Part shown: piece by piece, positions 36,165 to 49,541 of the stretch
How positions within the stretch are numbered: the first letter of the stretch is position 1
Layout of the letters: the number at the start of each line of letters is the position of its first letter
Assembly (NCBI GenBank): GCA_965153455.1
Contig: OZ234493.1
Span: 19,582,213-19,646,212 of the forward strand
DNA from: Sphagnum compactum
Lineage: Eukaryota > Bryophyta > Sphagnopsida > Sphagnales
Reading direction: 5' to 3'
Length of the DNA: 64,000 nucleotides
Made by a program: the position numbers and the translations under genes
The notes under the pieces: model-generated
Seen by the model: only the letters and a program-made list of their open reading frames with translations
Databases searched by the model: none
What the model was told of the DNA's origin: nothing

Positions 36165-37085
36165 CAACAATAAACCAGGATCCCGGCTCGTCGTTGTCGT
36201 TTTCTACACTTGAGGAAAAAAATCAAGAGATGACGACAAGCCTCTCGACTTGTCATTGTCTTCTGCACCTATATAAAAAAATGCAGAAATTGACAACAAG
36301 CTGGGAGGCTCGTTGTCATCTTTTACAATTGAAGCAAAACAACTAAAAACAACGACGAGCTAGGATCCCGGCTCGTCGTCGTCTTCTGCACTTGAGGAAA
36401 AAACCAAGAGATGACGAGGAGCCTCTTGGCTCATTGTCATCTTCTACAATTGAAGAAAAAAATGTAAAAAACGATAGTGAGTCGAGAGGTTCGTTGTTGT
36501 TTTCTAGAACTAAAGGAAAAAAAACCAAGGGCGACAACGAGCTAGGATTCCGGCTTGTTGTTGTCTTGTGTAATTGAGAAAAAAAACATTAAAAGGCAAC
36601 GACGAGCTGGGAGGCTCATCGTCTTTTGTGATTGGAGAAAAACAATCAAGGATGATGACGAGTTGAGATCCTAGCTTGTCGTCATCTTCTACAAATGAGG
36701 AAAAAAAACAAAGAGACGAGGATGAGTCGGGAGGCTTGTTGTCATCTCCTACAACCCAAGAAAAACCAACATCAAGGTTTTTTTTCTTGGGTTGTAGAGG
36801 ATGATGACAAGCCGGAAGGCTTGTCATCCTCTTTTGGGTTTCTATGTTTTTTTTTCATGAATTATAGAAGACGATGATGAGTGGGGAGGCTCGTCATTGT
36901 TTCTTGCAATGCAAGAAACAAAAATAGAAGACAAGGACGAAACACATTCATTGTTGTCTTTTGCCCTGGTTTCATAAGAAGGACAGAATACAACAACAAA
37001 CATTGCATTTGTTGTCATCTTCTGCCGTAATCTCATAAGGACAGTAGAAGACAAAAATGAGTGCAACATTCATAATCATCTTCTT
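36165..37085. repeat. Hairpin-monomer satellite, cluster 2, with orientation switch
   Basis: The same monomer as cluster 1, separated from it by about 640 bp of unrelated, non-repetitive DNA. Near 36770 the linker turns round: CTACAACCCAAGAAAAACC is followed by GGTTTTTTTTCTTGGGTTGTAG, and units beyond it run in the opposite direction. The last units (36900-37085) are more diverged. Confidence 0.85.
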
Positions 37086-39559
37086 TGCAAGGGAACAAAA
37101 GTGAAAAAGCCTTTTCAACATCGTTTTTTGTAGCACCGCTTCTGTTCTTGAGTGGTGGTGAGGTTTAGGGTTTTTGCTGGGGTGGAGCTAGGTAGTTGGG
37201 GTTTGAAATGCTTGGGCAGTCAAATAGATTTTTTTTATGGGTAGCCTTGAAGTAAGTGAGGGAAAAAAAAATGACCCAACCTCAATGCCTACAGTAGATC
37301 CAATAATTGGGATGAACTTGAGTTCATCCCAAATGGAATTGGTGTAGTCATGGGGGCTGGGTCACTCCGACTCGGGCAGTAGCGTTTACTCCACAAAGGG
37401 TGTGCATGTGCAGTGGAGCCGAACTTGGGCTTAATTCCAGTAAATCCCGTGGTGGAGGGTTTTATCATAGGTAAATATCTTACAAAATTTTATTATTTTT
37501 TGTTGCGTTGGGCTTCAAAATGTAAGAGCAAGATATAATCAAAATAAGATGAAATGTCCTTGTTAGGTTGTGGTCCATCCCCATTAAATCTTTTAAGACT
37601 ACAACATGTGCATTTTATGTTCTTTGAAGATCATAACATTCATGCATGCAAGGCCAAACATATCTTGACCAAAATTGTTTATGTTCTAATGTGTGTGTGC
37701 ATGTATATCATATTGTTGGGTATAGGTATTAGATGATCATTGGGCTGTAATGCATGGTGTCCTTATACAACAACCATTTCACTAGAATGCATGTTGATAA
37801 AATGGGGCCAAACAATATTATTGAGGTCAAAGTCAAACTTGACATGTAAACATAAGGTATGACATACACTATATGTATCACCATTCAACATCCACTTGAA
37901 GAACCTTAGATAAATAGCTACAAGTCTCTTGACATTTAAGAATGCATGGACATGCATTTTGGAATCATAGGCTTAAGGTCAATATCAGTTTCAAGATTTT
38001 GTATCTTGATTGGGGTGTGTTGGCTTTACACTACATTTGTGCAGGCTTGCACAATACTCTAAATAATGCATACATATCTTCAAGTGACTAACTTTTGTGT
38101 GCGTCGTAGGCAATCCAAGTGGAAGATGGCGAGAAGTTGAAATTGTTCATGGACATGGTTAAAAAAATAATCATCTAGAGTGGTAATTCAACCCCGTATA
38201 TGGTGACACATCACATTGGTATGTTTTAAGCTTAAATGTTCATGATATTCAAGTCCTTTTTGAAAACCATCACATATTCAATCCATGTTGTAGGCACCCT
38301 AACTTGATGTTTAATGCAAATGTGTAACCTTAAACATAATAACATGCAACTTCTCTTAGAACCTTAGATCTACGACTTGCACTTTGATGAGGTATTTTTA
38401 ACATGTTGTGATGCAGAAAACTTTAACAACTTGCAAATTCATTGAACATCTTGGTAGCAATGGTTGGTGAGGTGAAGTGAGTGAGGTGCTATTACACTTG
38501 TGATTTTCCAACAATAGTTCCATTCATGCCAAACCTAGTGAAATCCCCATGAAACTTAAGAAATTAATGTTTGTGTATTGTAATGAGTATTGAGTCCCAC
38601 ACATGTACATTTTAAGTTTTTAGCATTGCAAATGAAAATGTTACAATTTCAACTTTGCACCTTGAAGCTTGAAATTAAGACCCTAAACCAACCAAAATGG
38701 AGTACACAGTGACCATTACAAAAATATGTGGTCATGTTTAAACCATACAAAAAGTTTAGAATACATTTCCACTGAGACAAATCCATTCATGGACCATGGA
38801 ATGGAAATCAACATACAAATTGAAACCACCCAAAGTGAACACTAAACCAAACAACACACATAAAATGGGTGTATTAAACCACCAAGACACAACCCACCCA
38901 AATTCAACATAATGGACGAAACCACTAGGAAAACCAAACTAATAAGTCAGACAAGACCACTAGAAAAACCAAAACATGGGTGGAGCCATAGCGACCATCA
39001 CAATGAACAAAACCACTAAAAACAAGTGGGTGTAATGGACAAAACCATTGAAATGATTATCATAGTGAACGAAATCATTGAAAATAAGTGAGTGGAATGA
39101 ACAAAACCACCAAAAATAGGTGGGTGGAAAAAACCACTGAACTAACATGAAAAAAATAAATTGCTAAACTCATTCCTATGGATTGATCCATTACATGAAA
39201 TGGGCAAAGAAACAAAAATGAAAATGGAGAAAAAAAACCACCACCAAGTAACCATGAAATGGGTTGTCAAGTGGATTAGTGAGTGGAATTGTTGCCACGT
39301 GACTTGTTTCCTAACGACGACCATTGGACCAAAGTTAATTTCTAATGTAGTGGATTTTGGCATTTCCATCCATTGTTGAGTGGAATGCATAGTGGAATAG
39401 GATGCAATTTCTAATAATGTATGTCTTTTTCTTCCTTCTTGACCCCTATTGTAACCAAATCTATTTGTACTTTCTTTTTTATCCTAATTTGTAATCTTTC
39501 TAAAAACAATTGAAACTTTTGTAAATCTTTTCCTATTTGATTTGACATGCTTAGAAGAA
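37086..39559. other. Gene-free DNA with a degenerate repeat at 38890-39150
   Basis: No gene supported. Between about 38890 and 39150 text of the form GTGGAATGAACAAAACCACC / GTAATGGACAAAACCATTGA recurs every 35-45 bp with many substitutions, an old minisatellite. The rest is AT-rich and featureless to my reading. Confidence 0.5.
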
Positions 39560-39858
39560 TTACATCACAAATTTAACATGTGACAAATTAATAATGAAAA
39601 TCATGTGAAGTTTGTTCATTCATAAGTTCGTACATTTTACACACGAATATCATGCATTGAAAACACATTTGACACATGGATAAATGTGTTGGTAAGTGAA
39701 GTATGAACCTATGAATGAACAAATGTCACATGAATTTCACATCTTCCAATAAATTTGTGTGTTAAATATGTTTTCAATGCACGATATCAATGCATGAAAT
39801 GTACGAATTTTGCACGATTTTCATTACTAAGTCATGAGATGCTAAGTTTGTGATGTAA
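39560..39858. mobile_element. 299-bp foldback (MITE-like) element
   Basis: TTACATCACAAA at 39560 is answered by TTTGTGATGTAA ending at 39858. Going inwards, AATGAAAATCATG pairs with CACGATTTTCATT, TTCGTACATTT with AAATGTACGAA, and CATGCATTGAAAACA with the TGTTTTCAATGCAC arm. The arms are about 140 bp each, imperfect, around a centre near 39.7 kb. There is no coding capacity. Target duplications were not identified. Confidence 0.75.
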
Positions 39859-41177
39859 AAGCTCATTTTCTAGGAAAACAAAACTTTTACTTTGGGATTG
39901 CAAGGCTTTGTGAGATTTTTCCCTTTCCTTTTTGCTACTAAGTTGTTTTTTGTGGGAAAATGCATCAACTGATATGAATTGTGATGGGAAAATGTGTAAT
40001 GAATTTCCTTCGTTCTTGTTTTTCGGGTTTCCAAAGTTATGTTTTAATGTTTGAGTTGAGTTGTTTGTTGTTATGGTGTTTTGCTAAAAACTAAATAATT
40101 TATTTATTTTATGTGCACAAGGGGTCAAATTTCTTTTCCTTAAATGTGTCTTTCTATACACAAAAGGACCCAATTTGAAGCACTTGTGAATATTTTTATG
40201 TGCCCAAAGCCTCCAATTTGTAATCATTTCATTGTTGTTTAATGTCACTTTGAACCCCCATGATTGAACATAAGTTTGCACAAAATTGTTCACAAATGCC
40301 TAGGTTCCCAAACACCTTGTTTAAAAGGATGTTTGTCCTACCCATTATTCCCAAACATTTATTTCACAAATATGATTTGCAAAATTAAAATTTTCGAACA
40401 CAAAATTTATGGCGAAAAGTTGTAAAATTCCATTGTATTGTCAAAACATGACATGATTCCATAGTGTAATTTGGTTCTATTACAATACTACAAAAAAATC
40501 TCAAATTGCTTAAAAAAGATTTTGAAAAGCATAAAACATATGGGGTTTTTATCAATGTTGGCAAGTATTAAGAAAATTGTGAAAATTGGCTAGGGGTTTT
40601 GGATGGTCCTCATAATGAACATCAATGGATATCATATAAAATGATATCTGTCATGATATCCTAATCATTAATTTTAATTGAAATAGAAATTATCATTTTG
40701 AAAACTAGGCGTTTCATGTATTTATCAAATATTGATACCTATGCAAGGTAATGGAAGATGCCTAGGGTAGGTTTTTAGGAGTTTACTATCTATTCTAGGT
40801 AGTAGGAGATTGTTGACATGTTTTAAAAGCTTGTAAGGGAATCCAATGCTTTAAATTTTAGGTCTAGGGAATTAATGCGGCCGTCGATCAACGGACATCT
40901 TTAATGGAAAGGGAAAACTTTCCTTCACATAGATAAAAGGGCCAAAGTTTTAACTTGGACCCCACTTTTCTCCATCACTTTGAGTGTTTGGAAGTTGTGT
41001 TGTTGAGGATTTGTGTGCATTAAAGTTATTGAAACTTTTTTCTTTTCTTCCTCAATTCATAGTTTTGCTTATGCATATTCTTTTTAGTTTTCATTTTCCT
41101 TGTGCATTTGTATCTTGGTAGTGCCAGTGTTGCTCCGTTAGGTATGTGCTTGTGTTCTTGGCTTTGTTTGCACGTCT
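39859..41177. other. AT-rich stretch, no gene seen
   Basis: Only short, low-complexity frames. A small palindromic patch (GATATCATATAAAATGATATC, about 40627-40647) is present. Nothing else recognised. Confidence 0.5.
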
Positions 41178-42170
41178 TTTTCTTGGTTCTTGATTCTGCT
41201 TGTTGATCTATCTCGTGTACTCCCCCCCCTTGTTTGCTTGTGCAAGTGTGAGATCATATGTCGCAACCCCAATCTTGAGAGAGTGTGAAGATGAAGACTC
41301 ACACTCCCGAAATGGGAACTTGGGAGTTTGCTGGGACTCCCAAAACTTCAGAGAGCAATTGCAGGGGTCAAAACACTTTGCATTGGGGAGTTCTTTATAT
41401 CATTGGAAAAGCTATTAAAGTGTAGATGTCTAAAATGGGCTCGCATGACCCATTTGGACATCTGCAACACAAGTTATGGCAAAAAGAAAGGCCGGAAGTC
41501 AAACTAGCAGTTTGACTCCCGACCACAAAAAGTCAAGAATCGACCCGACCCCTGTGCATGCAGGTGGAGTGTGACACACCGTTGGAAAGCTCTCAACAAG
41601 AGCTACAACTTGCTTGAGACCTCATCCCGATCGGAGGTCTAAGCAAAAAGTTATAGTCTCGCAAAGTTGAGGGAGTCCAAACCTTGGTAGTTTCGAGACT
41701 CCTCCTTGGGAGTTCCGGGACAAAAAGCCATTCGAATGTAGCCGCCGCGGAGAGATGTAGAGAATACTATATGGGGAAAGGTGGTGGCTTCCCCCGAGTT
41801 CGGGCCGTGGTGAGTCTTGTGAGTCCAAAGTTGCCCATGGCTTGTCCTTTGGTGCTCCAAACGGTATTCTAACCATATTGTTGGTTGGTTTGATGTAGAT
41901 TCGAGTGAGTAACTAGAATGCTTGTCACTCTTCCTAGTCCCATCCCGGAGCCTCAGCACGCCCTTCTACCCCTTTGAAGTGCTAAGAGTTGGGAGTGTGC
42001 CTCGAGCTCCTAACATTTCCGCTGTTCACTACCGTAGACTCTTCTTGAGTCTATCAAGGAGCTTGGGAGCGCGTCATCATAACATTTCTTTCTTGGCTCT
42101 TGATTTTGCTTATTGATTTATCACATAAATTTTTTTCCCTTTGTTTTTTTGTGCAAGTGTTAAATTGTAG
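41178..42170. repeat. Direct repeats flanking an island of about 0.8 kb with higher GC
   Basis: TCTTGGTTCTTGATTCTGCT (41181) and TCTTGGCTCTTGATTTTGCT (42091) begin two segments of about 80 bp. They stay alignable through TTGTTTGCTTGTGCAAGTGT versus TTGTTTTTTTGTGCAAGTGT and are offset by 910 bp. The enclosed DNA is GC-richer than the flanks and holds several overlapping frames on both strands (for example 41651-41959, -), none recognised. This may be a non-autonomous retroelement or an insertion plus flank duplication. Confidence 0.5.
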
Positions 42171-44539
42171 GAGGTTCGACTATCAAGATTAAAGTTTAGT
42201 TCCAAGCTTCAAATTTTTGTAATTAAAAAAAACATTTAAAGTTTTTCTTGGTTTTTTTTGGGTTTTTTTGGGTTTTTTATTTTAAAATTTTTTTGATCAT
42301 GTTTTTTCAATTTTTTTTGGTTTTATTTTTTTATTTTTTTGGTTGCTTATTTTTTGTTACATTTTTTCTTTTATTATTTATTATTTTAAATATTAATTAT
42401 GATTTTTATTGTTGTGCATGATCTACATGTGTTTAATATTTACATTGGTTTTGCATCATCTTACATTTAATTCCCATTGCACAAATTTCTCACATTATGG
42501 TGGATAAGAAATGGAAAAGTGAGTTATTTTATATCTTTGTAAATGTTTCTAAATGTTGGCATGCTTTCATTTTATAGGATTTCCTAAGATGTTTGTTAGA
42601 ATTTAATGTGATACAATACATTTGCTTGGGCTTCTCAAATGAAAGATGGAACAATCTAGTGAAAATGAAAATAGACCAATGCTTGAAATTTTCATGAATG
42701 AAGTTGAAATGGATGAAAACCCAATCCAAGAAGATTGGTTTTAGGGTTGATCGTAGGATCCAAGAAAGAGTGATTTAAGGGTTGGTTGTACTTTTCCATC
42801 TAAGTTGGTGGAATTGATTGAGACATATATTGATCTAGAAGAAGACTTGGAAGAGTTTGAAAATGCCTTTGAACAAGATGAGATTTTAAAAAAATGATGA
42901 AAACAACATTTGTTCATTTTCATGACCTTGAAGTGAATCCTTCCATTTTGTTTCAATTTATTAGATTTTCTTCAATCTTATTTTATTAAAACTTTGATAA
43001 CTAGCTTGAGAAAACCACTTAGAATAACCACTTATTATTAACTTTGGGAAAACAACCTATATGAGAATTGGCTTAAACATTAAAAAATTCAAAAGATGAA
43101 ACTTTGATAGGTTCTTTAAAATAGGGGGAAAAAGTTTAAGAATTGGGTCGATTTTTCAAAATCGCCATAAGGACTAGAACCAATGGTTTTCTAAAGAATG
43201 GGAGAATTGCCCAATGCTCGTTTTTATCCCTTGTAGAAAACAATACCAACCACATTGAAGAGCTATTCACATACTTTCAGTAACAATGTAGTGCCATCCA
43301 ATAAATTGATCAATATCTCCTACCAAACTTATAATGATTTTTCAAGGGATCAATGTTCTAGAGACTACTATTATCAATCAAAAAGAAATTTAAAAAAAGT
43401 TTCTACTTGGAAGGTTAAATTCCTTCCCAAGGTTCAGAATTTTAAAAATTCAAAAATGGTTTCCCTCTCAACACCCCCACAACTAATTAATATAAATCAC
43501 ACTATATAGTTTGACCCCCACTAAATAATCCTCCCAAACTTCATAACCTCCCTAATTTGATAAAAATCTTGTTCATGGATGTTATTCCTATTATCCTAAA
43601 TGATATCCTCTGATTTCTAATGTGTAATAGTTTTTCAATTTTTATTTTATTTTTAGAGGTCTAAACATTTGTGATGAACCAATCATCCAAAAACATTTTT
43701 CTTATTCATTGATCCCAAAAATTCCGTTGAAGTTCTCCGAACACCTTATGTGCATCCCATTGTGATGGCATGGACAGATTTTGAAGGAAAGAAATGTTAA
43801 TTCATTGGATTTTTATTATAAGTTCCTATAGTTAGCCAAGAACATACAAGGATGTTAAAATATTTTTATTTTCATATCTAGTATGTAGCCAAATTTGGCT
43901 AAATTATTTTGTGAATGATCACCACCTTCGCTACATCATAAATGCCTTCAAAAAACCATTGATCCCAAGAAAGAAAAAAATAAAAAATCATCAAATTTAG
44001 AAAATAGCTCCAACAAATTGCAACATTAAAGGAGGAATTTCTTTTTTTTCTACATCTTCTTGTGGATGATAGCCACTTGGTGGAGTTTCTAGAAAAACAT
44101 TGACGGTGCTAGTTATGTTAAATATTGTGCTATGCTTAAATTATTGGTACAATTAATTAAGATTCATAACTTTTGGATGCACATTGCCAACCAACACAAA
44201 AATAAACAACATAATATTTTCACACACTAATGTCCTTTTTGTTCAAAATCTTAACTCCAAAACATTAATCTCTTTTATTTGATAAATATCATTTATTAGA
44301 GGAACCCCAATTTTGTAATATCCTTCACTCATTGATATTATTTTGATCCACCAACCTTATCATTTAATGAAGGTAAGATTGTATATATCACATGGTTTGA
44401 GGACAAACTACATCAATAGAAACAAAGGTTACTAGCCCTATCTTTTAGTGGGACATCTAAGCATGCAATGAAATCTTGAATTCACACAAATTAATAAAAT
44501 ATCTAGATCAATTTTGGGGCATCCTGGTTTGGCTTAAAC
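42171..44539. other. AT-rich stretch with a possible coding relic at 42643-42897
   Basis: 42643 begins MEQSSENENRPMLEIFMNEV and continues with three stops into KLVELIETYIDLEEDLEEFE, an acidic helix-like text that may be an old gag-like or host relic. T-rich tracts fill 42240-42370. A dispersed short repeat copy (GTAGCCAAATTTGGCTAAAT) lies at about 43870-43950. Confidence 0.35.
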
Positions 44540-46240
44540 AATGACAAGATGACAATGGGGATGATAGCTAAGTGGATGTTAGGTCAATGATGGATGATGT
44601 GGTTGGTGACATGTTGATAGGGATGACAACATGGATGACAAGATGGCAATGAGGAATGATGAGAGAATGTAGGGATGGTGGCCACAACAACCAATGGGAA
44701 TGTTGGGTGGTAGTTGGAAGGATGGAAGAAATGCTACGATGGATGATGCAAGTGGGTTTTTGTTTTTTTTCCCCCTTTAACAGTTTGGCGATGGATGAAT
44801 AATGAAAATAATGTGGTGGATGACAATAATATAAGGATGGTAAAGGCATCAAGCTAGATGAGATGAGTGGATTTTTTTCTTGGAAATTTGATGACGGACG
44901 CACAATATATGAGCAATTGGGATGATGGGGTGTTGGGAGGGGGACATCAGAGTGGATGTAATATACTAAATTTGAATAATTTCTAAATTATTATTATGGT
45001 TTTGGCAATTTGTTGATGGACAAATAATGTAGATGATGGGGTGGACAATGTGGGTGTCAAAAAGGATTGTAGGGTGGATGATGAGCCATTAAAGAATTTT
45101 ATGGACAATTGGGGCATTAGGAAGGATGGTAAGGTGATGAGGTGAATGATGAACATGCCAAAGGATTGAATGTAAAACAAATGCATCCTTATTCTTCCTT
45201 ATTTTCCCCAACAATTTGGCATCCGCCCCATTGAACATTCCAATGTTGTCCTAGTGTTCGGCTACTTGTTTAAAACTTCCCAAGGTTGAAAATAATTATA
45301 AGGTAGGTAGATAGAAATAATGAATAAAAATCACATTTTTGAAGGGATGATACAGGATGTGCTGAATCTTTTGATGACATGTTCCAAGTCAAGGTACATC
45401 CTCCTCACAACTCTCAAAAAAGGGTTATCACTCACCAAAAAAAAGGACAATGTAATTTATTTTTGTTCTAAAGTTTCTAAAATGTCATCAAGTATTAGGG
45501 TTGTCAATATAAACATCCTTCAAATATCCTTGAGACATCTTGTCACATTCTTCAAAAAGGTAAATGTTTTTACATCTTCTTTACTTTATCTAGAAATTTA
45601 AGTTTTTTTGTCTAGGCAAAGATAAATTTGCATTTACCCAAACATTGAGACTCACCTTAAAATGCCAGGGAAACTAGGAAACAATGACAAACATCATGGA
45701 AACATGACAAGAATCCAACATGGTGAAGGGAGCTATGGTAGAAATATGAAAACATTTGTCCTTTAACCAAGCATGTTGTTCTCAATTTGGGTACTTCATT
45801 GTCCACCTTGTTGGCCTTGTCAATCATTCATCTAGCCGAATTGAAAGAAATAAGAAAATTTGTATGCACTTGTCATCCACCCCCAACGACTTTAACTTCC
45901 CTTTAGATGCCTCCCATCATCCACCTTGACATCTTCATCATTCATTCGTTGCTCAAAATGTTGCAAAAGATATTATTATTGTTATTATTTTTGGACATGT
46001 TATTGCCCACCCTATAGCCCACATTGTCCTTCCTAGCACCCTTGCTTCCTTTTCAACTACCCCATTATCCTCTTTGTTGTTAAGTTGTTGATTTTTTTTA
46101 AAAAAAACTATTTTTTGCATCCACCTCTATACATTGGCTACCCTTTCAAGTGCCTTCATTGTCCTCATTCACATTTCCATTGTCAATTTCTCAACATCCC
46201 TACCATCCCCTAGGAATCATCCCCATGTCCTCCATAGTGT
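44540..46240. repeat. Diverged inverted blocks: GGATGATG-rich left, CATCCACC-rich right
   Basis: The plus strand at 44540-45180 is dense in GGATGATG, GATGGTG and AATGTGGGTG. From about 45790 to 46240 the plus strand is dense in CATCCACC, CATCATTCATTC and CACATTGTCC, its complementary text. Ordered similarities (TTATTATTATGG TTTTGGCAATTTG against GTTGCAAAAGATATTATTATT) support an inverted arrangement around a spacer of about 600 bp that contains an unrecognised frame (45320-45601, +). Confidence 0.45.
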
Positions 46241-49200
46241 AGATCTTTTAGGATTGTAGTCCACTCTAGGATTGGAGAACATTTCTAGTGTGATATTGGC
46301 AACTTTAAGTACCAAATATTTTAACAATTAGATCATGTTTATGAATTGTTGAAAAATTTCAAAAATCATTTTTTCCAACTCAAAAAAATATTGTGAAGGA
46401 TAATAGTGCATATTTAGGAATATTACATTTGTTGAAATGAAAAAAATAAAATTCAACAGACATGTGTTGAAATGGCCAAGGTATTATGGCATATACCAAA
46501 ACCCGTTTCTTGTTGGGTTGACAATCAATTTTGAGTTTGAATGGTTATCAAACCAGGTCTTGATGGAAGTTGAAAAAATTGGACACTTTAATGCAAGTAT
46601 CATTATGCTTGAAGTGTGACGTCACATGAAAAATAAAAAAAACTTTTGGTTAGAATTAATTATAAAAAGTTTAAACTTTTCCTTGTCTTTATTAGTTTCG
46701 TTATGCCTTGGTATTCACATTTTTGTGTGAAAGGTCAAAATTTTGTCAACCCATCGTGTGAAATGCATTTGTTCAACATACATGTCACATTGAAATGCAA
46801 AATAAAAAATAAATTGTCACCAACATAGAATAAAACAAAATAAAAAACCTGTCAAAAATACTCTGATGGCCATATAACCAATTTCCAAGCTGAAGTTTCT
46901 GTAATGGAGTTTTGCAATGGACGGTGGGGTGGTCTTTTGACCATGGACTATGAGAAGAGTGTTGAATAATATTGGAAGGCTCACAGTAGGCTTGAAGTCC
47001 TGGACGGTTGGCATTTTCACTAGAAAGACACCAATGGCCACATGGTGTGGGAAAAACTTATTTGTACCCAAAAAGTACCCAGGATAGTTGCTCATTACCT
47101 TGGGAGACCTTTACCCAGTCATCTGCATGCTCTTGACGCTCTCATCTGGGGGAGCATGCAATTAAAAACACGTGCTGTTCTCAGCCTCTAATCGCCTCAC
47201 TTTACGGATAACTTTATTAATGTGTTGAAGTCAAATGAAGGGTTGGGGTTTAGTATATTCATGACAATTTTTAGCTCTAACTCCAACGTGCTCAAGGTCA
47301 CCAAAGACCGACAGTGTAGTTGGTGTTCATACAAGTAACCAAACCAACACTTGTCAACAGCACACTCATTGGAAAGGCATGATAAATTGGAGCGAACCCC
47401 CCAAGGGGACCCCTACTATAGGCGACAAACAAACGTCAGCATGACAATTAACGTAAAACCATGGGCTAACCAGCAACCACTTGTGCACCAAGAAGGATGG
47501 ACGGTAAGTGTAAGTGGTACTTTGCAGAGACCACTGATTGCCATAGTTAAGCCTAATAGCATCTCCACCCCACACCTGTAAACACCTCTTTTCATTAAAT
47601 CTTGCATCATGATAGCGTTATGCTGCTGCCGTCCTTGCAGTGGTCATTTTAAACCCCTTTGAAATCTTTTTTCTACTATGGATTTGGAGAGGGATTATTA
47701 CTCGTCCAGATGTAGTAAATATATAAATGGTCCTTTGACTATTTAAAGGGACTTTTGTGACGTTTGTGGGTGGGGACAGTGATCATTAAGCACTATTCTG
47801 TTTTTAACATGGAGGAGTTGTTTACAGTTTTGGGGTGGAGATGCTCTAAGTTGTGATTCATACAAAACTCGTGAGTTTACTAAATTCTGACAATCCAAGT
47901 GGATCATGTGACCTAACCACCACAAGTGGGCCAGGGTGCATTGGGTGAACCAGCACCCATTCTGGGACCTGCACCTTCTTCAGTGAGGCCTCTCATAAGC
48001 TTATATATTCAACCTGAGAAATGATAAATTTATACCTAGAGGTCCTGATTTAGTATAGGGGTATGATATTCATAACGATTAGAATAAGCAACATAAATTA
48101 AACTTAAGTATATTTTGCCATGGTACTAGGTAGTATAGGTGCTAGTTCATCCAAGGCCTCACAAGTGCATCATCCATCGGAGACCTATAATGACAGTTAT
48201 GGAGGAACCACAACTGAGTTACCAAGGTGGTAACCTGTCCTGTAAACCCTATACCTCACATTACCAGTGCAAGTAGGTATGTAAGTACACAAGTACTTGT
48301 GTAAGGGGATAATGGTCAAAGCACATGTATGCTGCCCAATCACCATTTTCTGGAATCTAGTGATGGAGTAGCGTTAGCAACTGAGATGACAATAATTACT
48401 GGACCACCCGAGTTGAGAGATACCATAGTATTTTAGTGGGGTCCTCCCTCCGCCCCCCCCTCTCCCACTAGATCCCAGCAGTAGGTAGATGGATGATATA
48501 TGTGGTTAGCTATAGGATTGGAGTAGGGAAAAGGGTGCTTTCTGTCCACACACCATCCATGGTGGTCTGTTCTGGTTCACTCTGGCGAATAGAAGTGGGG
48601 TTCACTCCAAATTGATCAGATTGTGATTTCTAAGAAGCCACAAAGTTTGATTAGACACTAAAATTATCAGTAAAGTCACCCTCTTTTTCACCCCCTATTG
48701 TCTTTGCTTTCACCCTGTAACCCCTCTTTGAGTGCTATCCACAAAGTAAGGAAATTTTATTATATCTTAGTATGAAATGCTGAAACTCAGGATTTAATGC
48801 ACAAGGTCCCAGAATAATTATAGTAGTTGTACAGATAGGAACTGTGAAAATATATGTAGCAGTAGTGAAGGCGCTCACGGAAAAGGAAAGACGGGATGAA
48901 ACTCAGTTTACTCCCAAAATTGGTGGAAAAACTAGTTTGGGTCCCAATTATTTCATAGTTTATGGTATATAAAAAGTTTTTAATAATAAAAAAAATTTGA
49001 CTTTGATTTTTTTTATGTTATTGAATATTAGAAAAAAATATTCTTGATGTAGAAAAGCTGGCAGTTTTTACCACCAAAAACACACAAAAATTCGCAAACA
49101 TACTTGGAAAATCTGGGACCAAAATCTATGGATAAAATTCCAGAATTTCCAAGTTTTCTTTGTTTAATATCCAACTAAATTTGTCCAAACTTTCAATGAT

Positions 49201-49276
49201 ACCAAACTCCAATATGGCACAAAATAATATTATATTTGTAAATTCGAAAGCCAACGGTATTTTATATTATTAATGC

Positions 49277-49321
49277 TTGTATGGGCTAAACTTAAACTTG
49301 AAACTGGTTTAGCCCATACAA
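49277..49321. repeat. Perfect 15-bp inverted repeat
   Basis: TTGTATGGGCTAAAC (49277-49291) and GTTTAGCCCATACAA (49307-49321) are exact reverse complements with a 15-nt loop. AT-rich flanks extend the pairing weakly. It may be the core of a small foldback element. Confidence 0.85.
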
Positions 49322-49458
49322 CCATCAAATATTATTGTCCACCTACAAACAGAAAATCCTAAATTCACTCGTCTTGAGTTTGGGACGTTGATGAGAAACT
49401 TTAATTTTAAGTTTTTGATTTTTTAGTGTATGAGAAACTTAGAAACTATCACCTCTGC

Positions 49459-49541
49459 AAAAGCCTGAGGAGAAAAACTTTAACCAGCCACAAACCTGCT
49501 AAAGCCTTAGGAGAAATATTTTAACCAGCTGTAAACCTGCT
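49459..49541 (+). repeat. 41-bp tandem duplication
   Basis: AAAGCCTGAGGAGAAAAACT and AAAGCCTTAGGAGAAATATT open two consecutive units that both end in AACCAGC.. then AAACCTGCT. Confidence 0.75.

Noticed and set aside
34865-37085. Array taken as a CRISPR-like or protein-coding repeat
   Set aside because: There are no unique spacers, units vary in length and sequence, and open frames occur in several phases simply because stops are rare in the unit.
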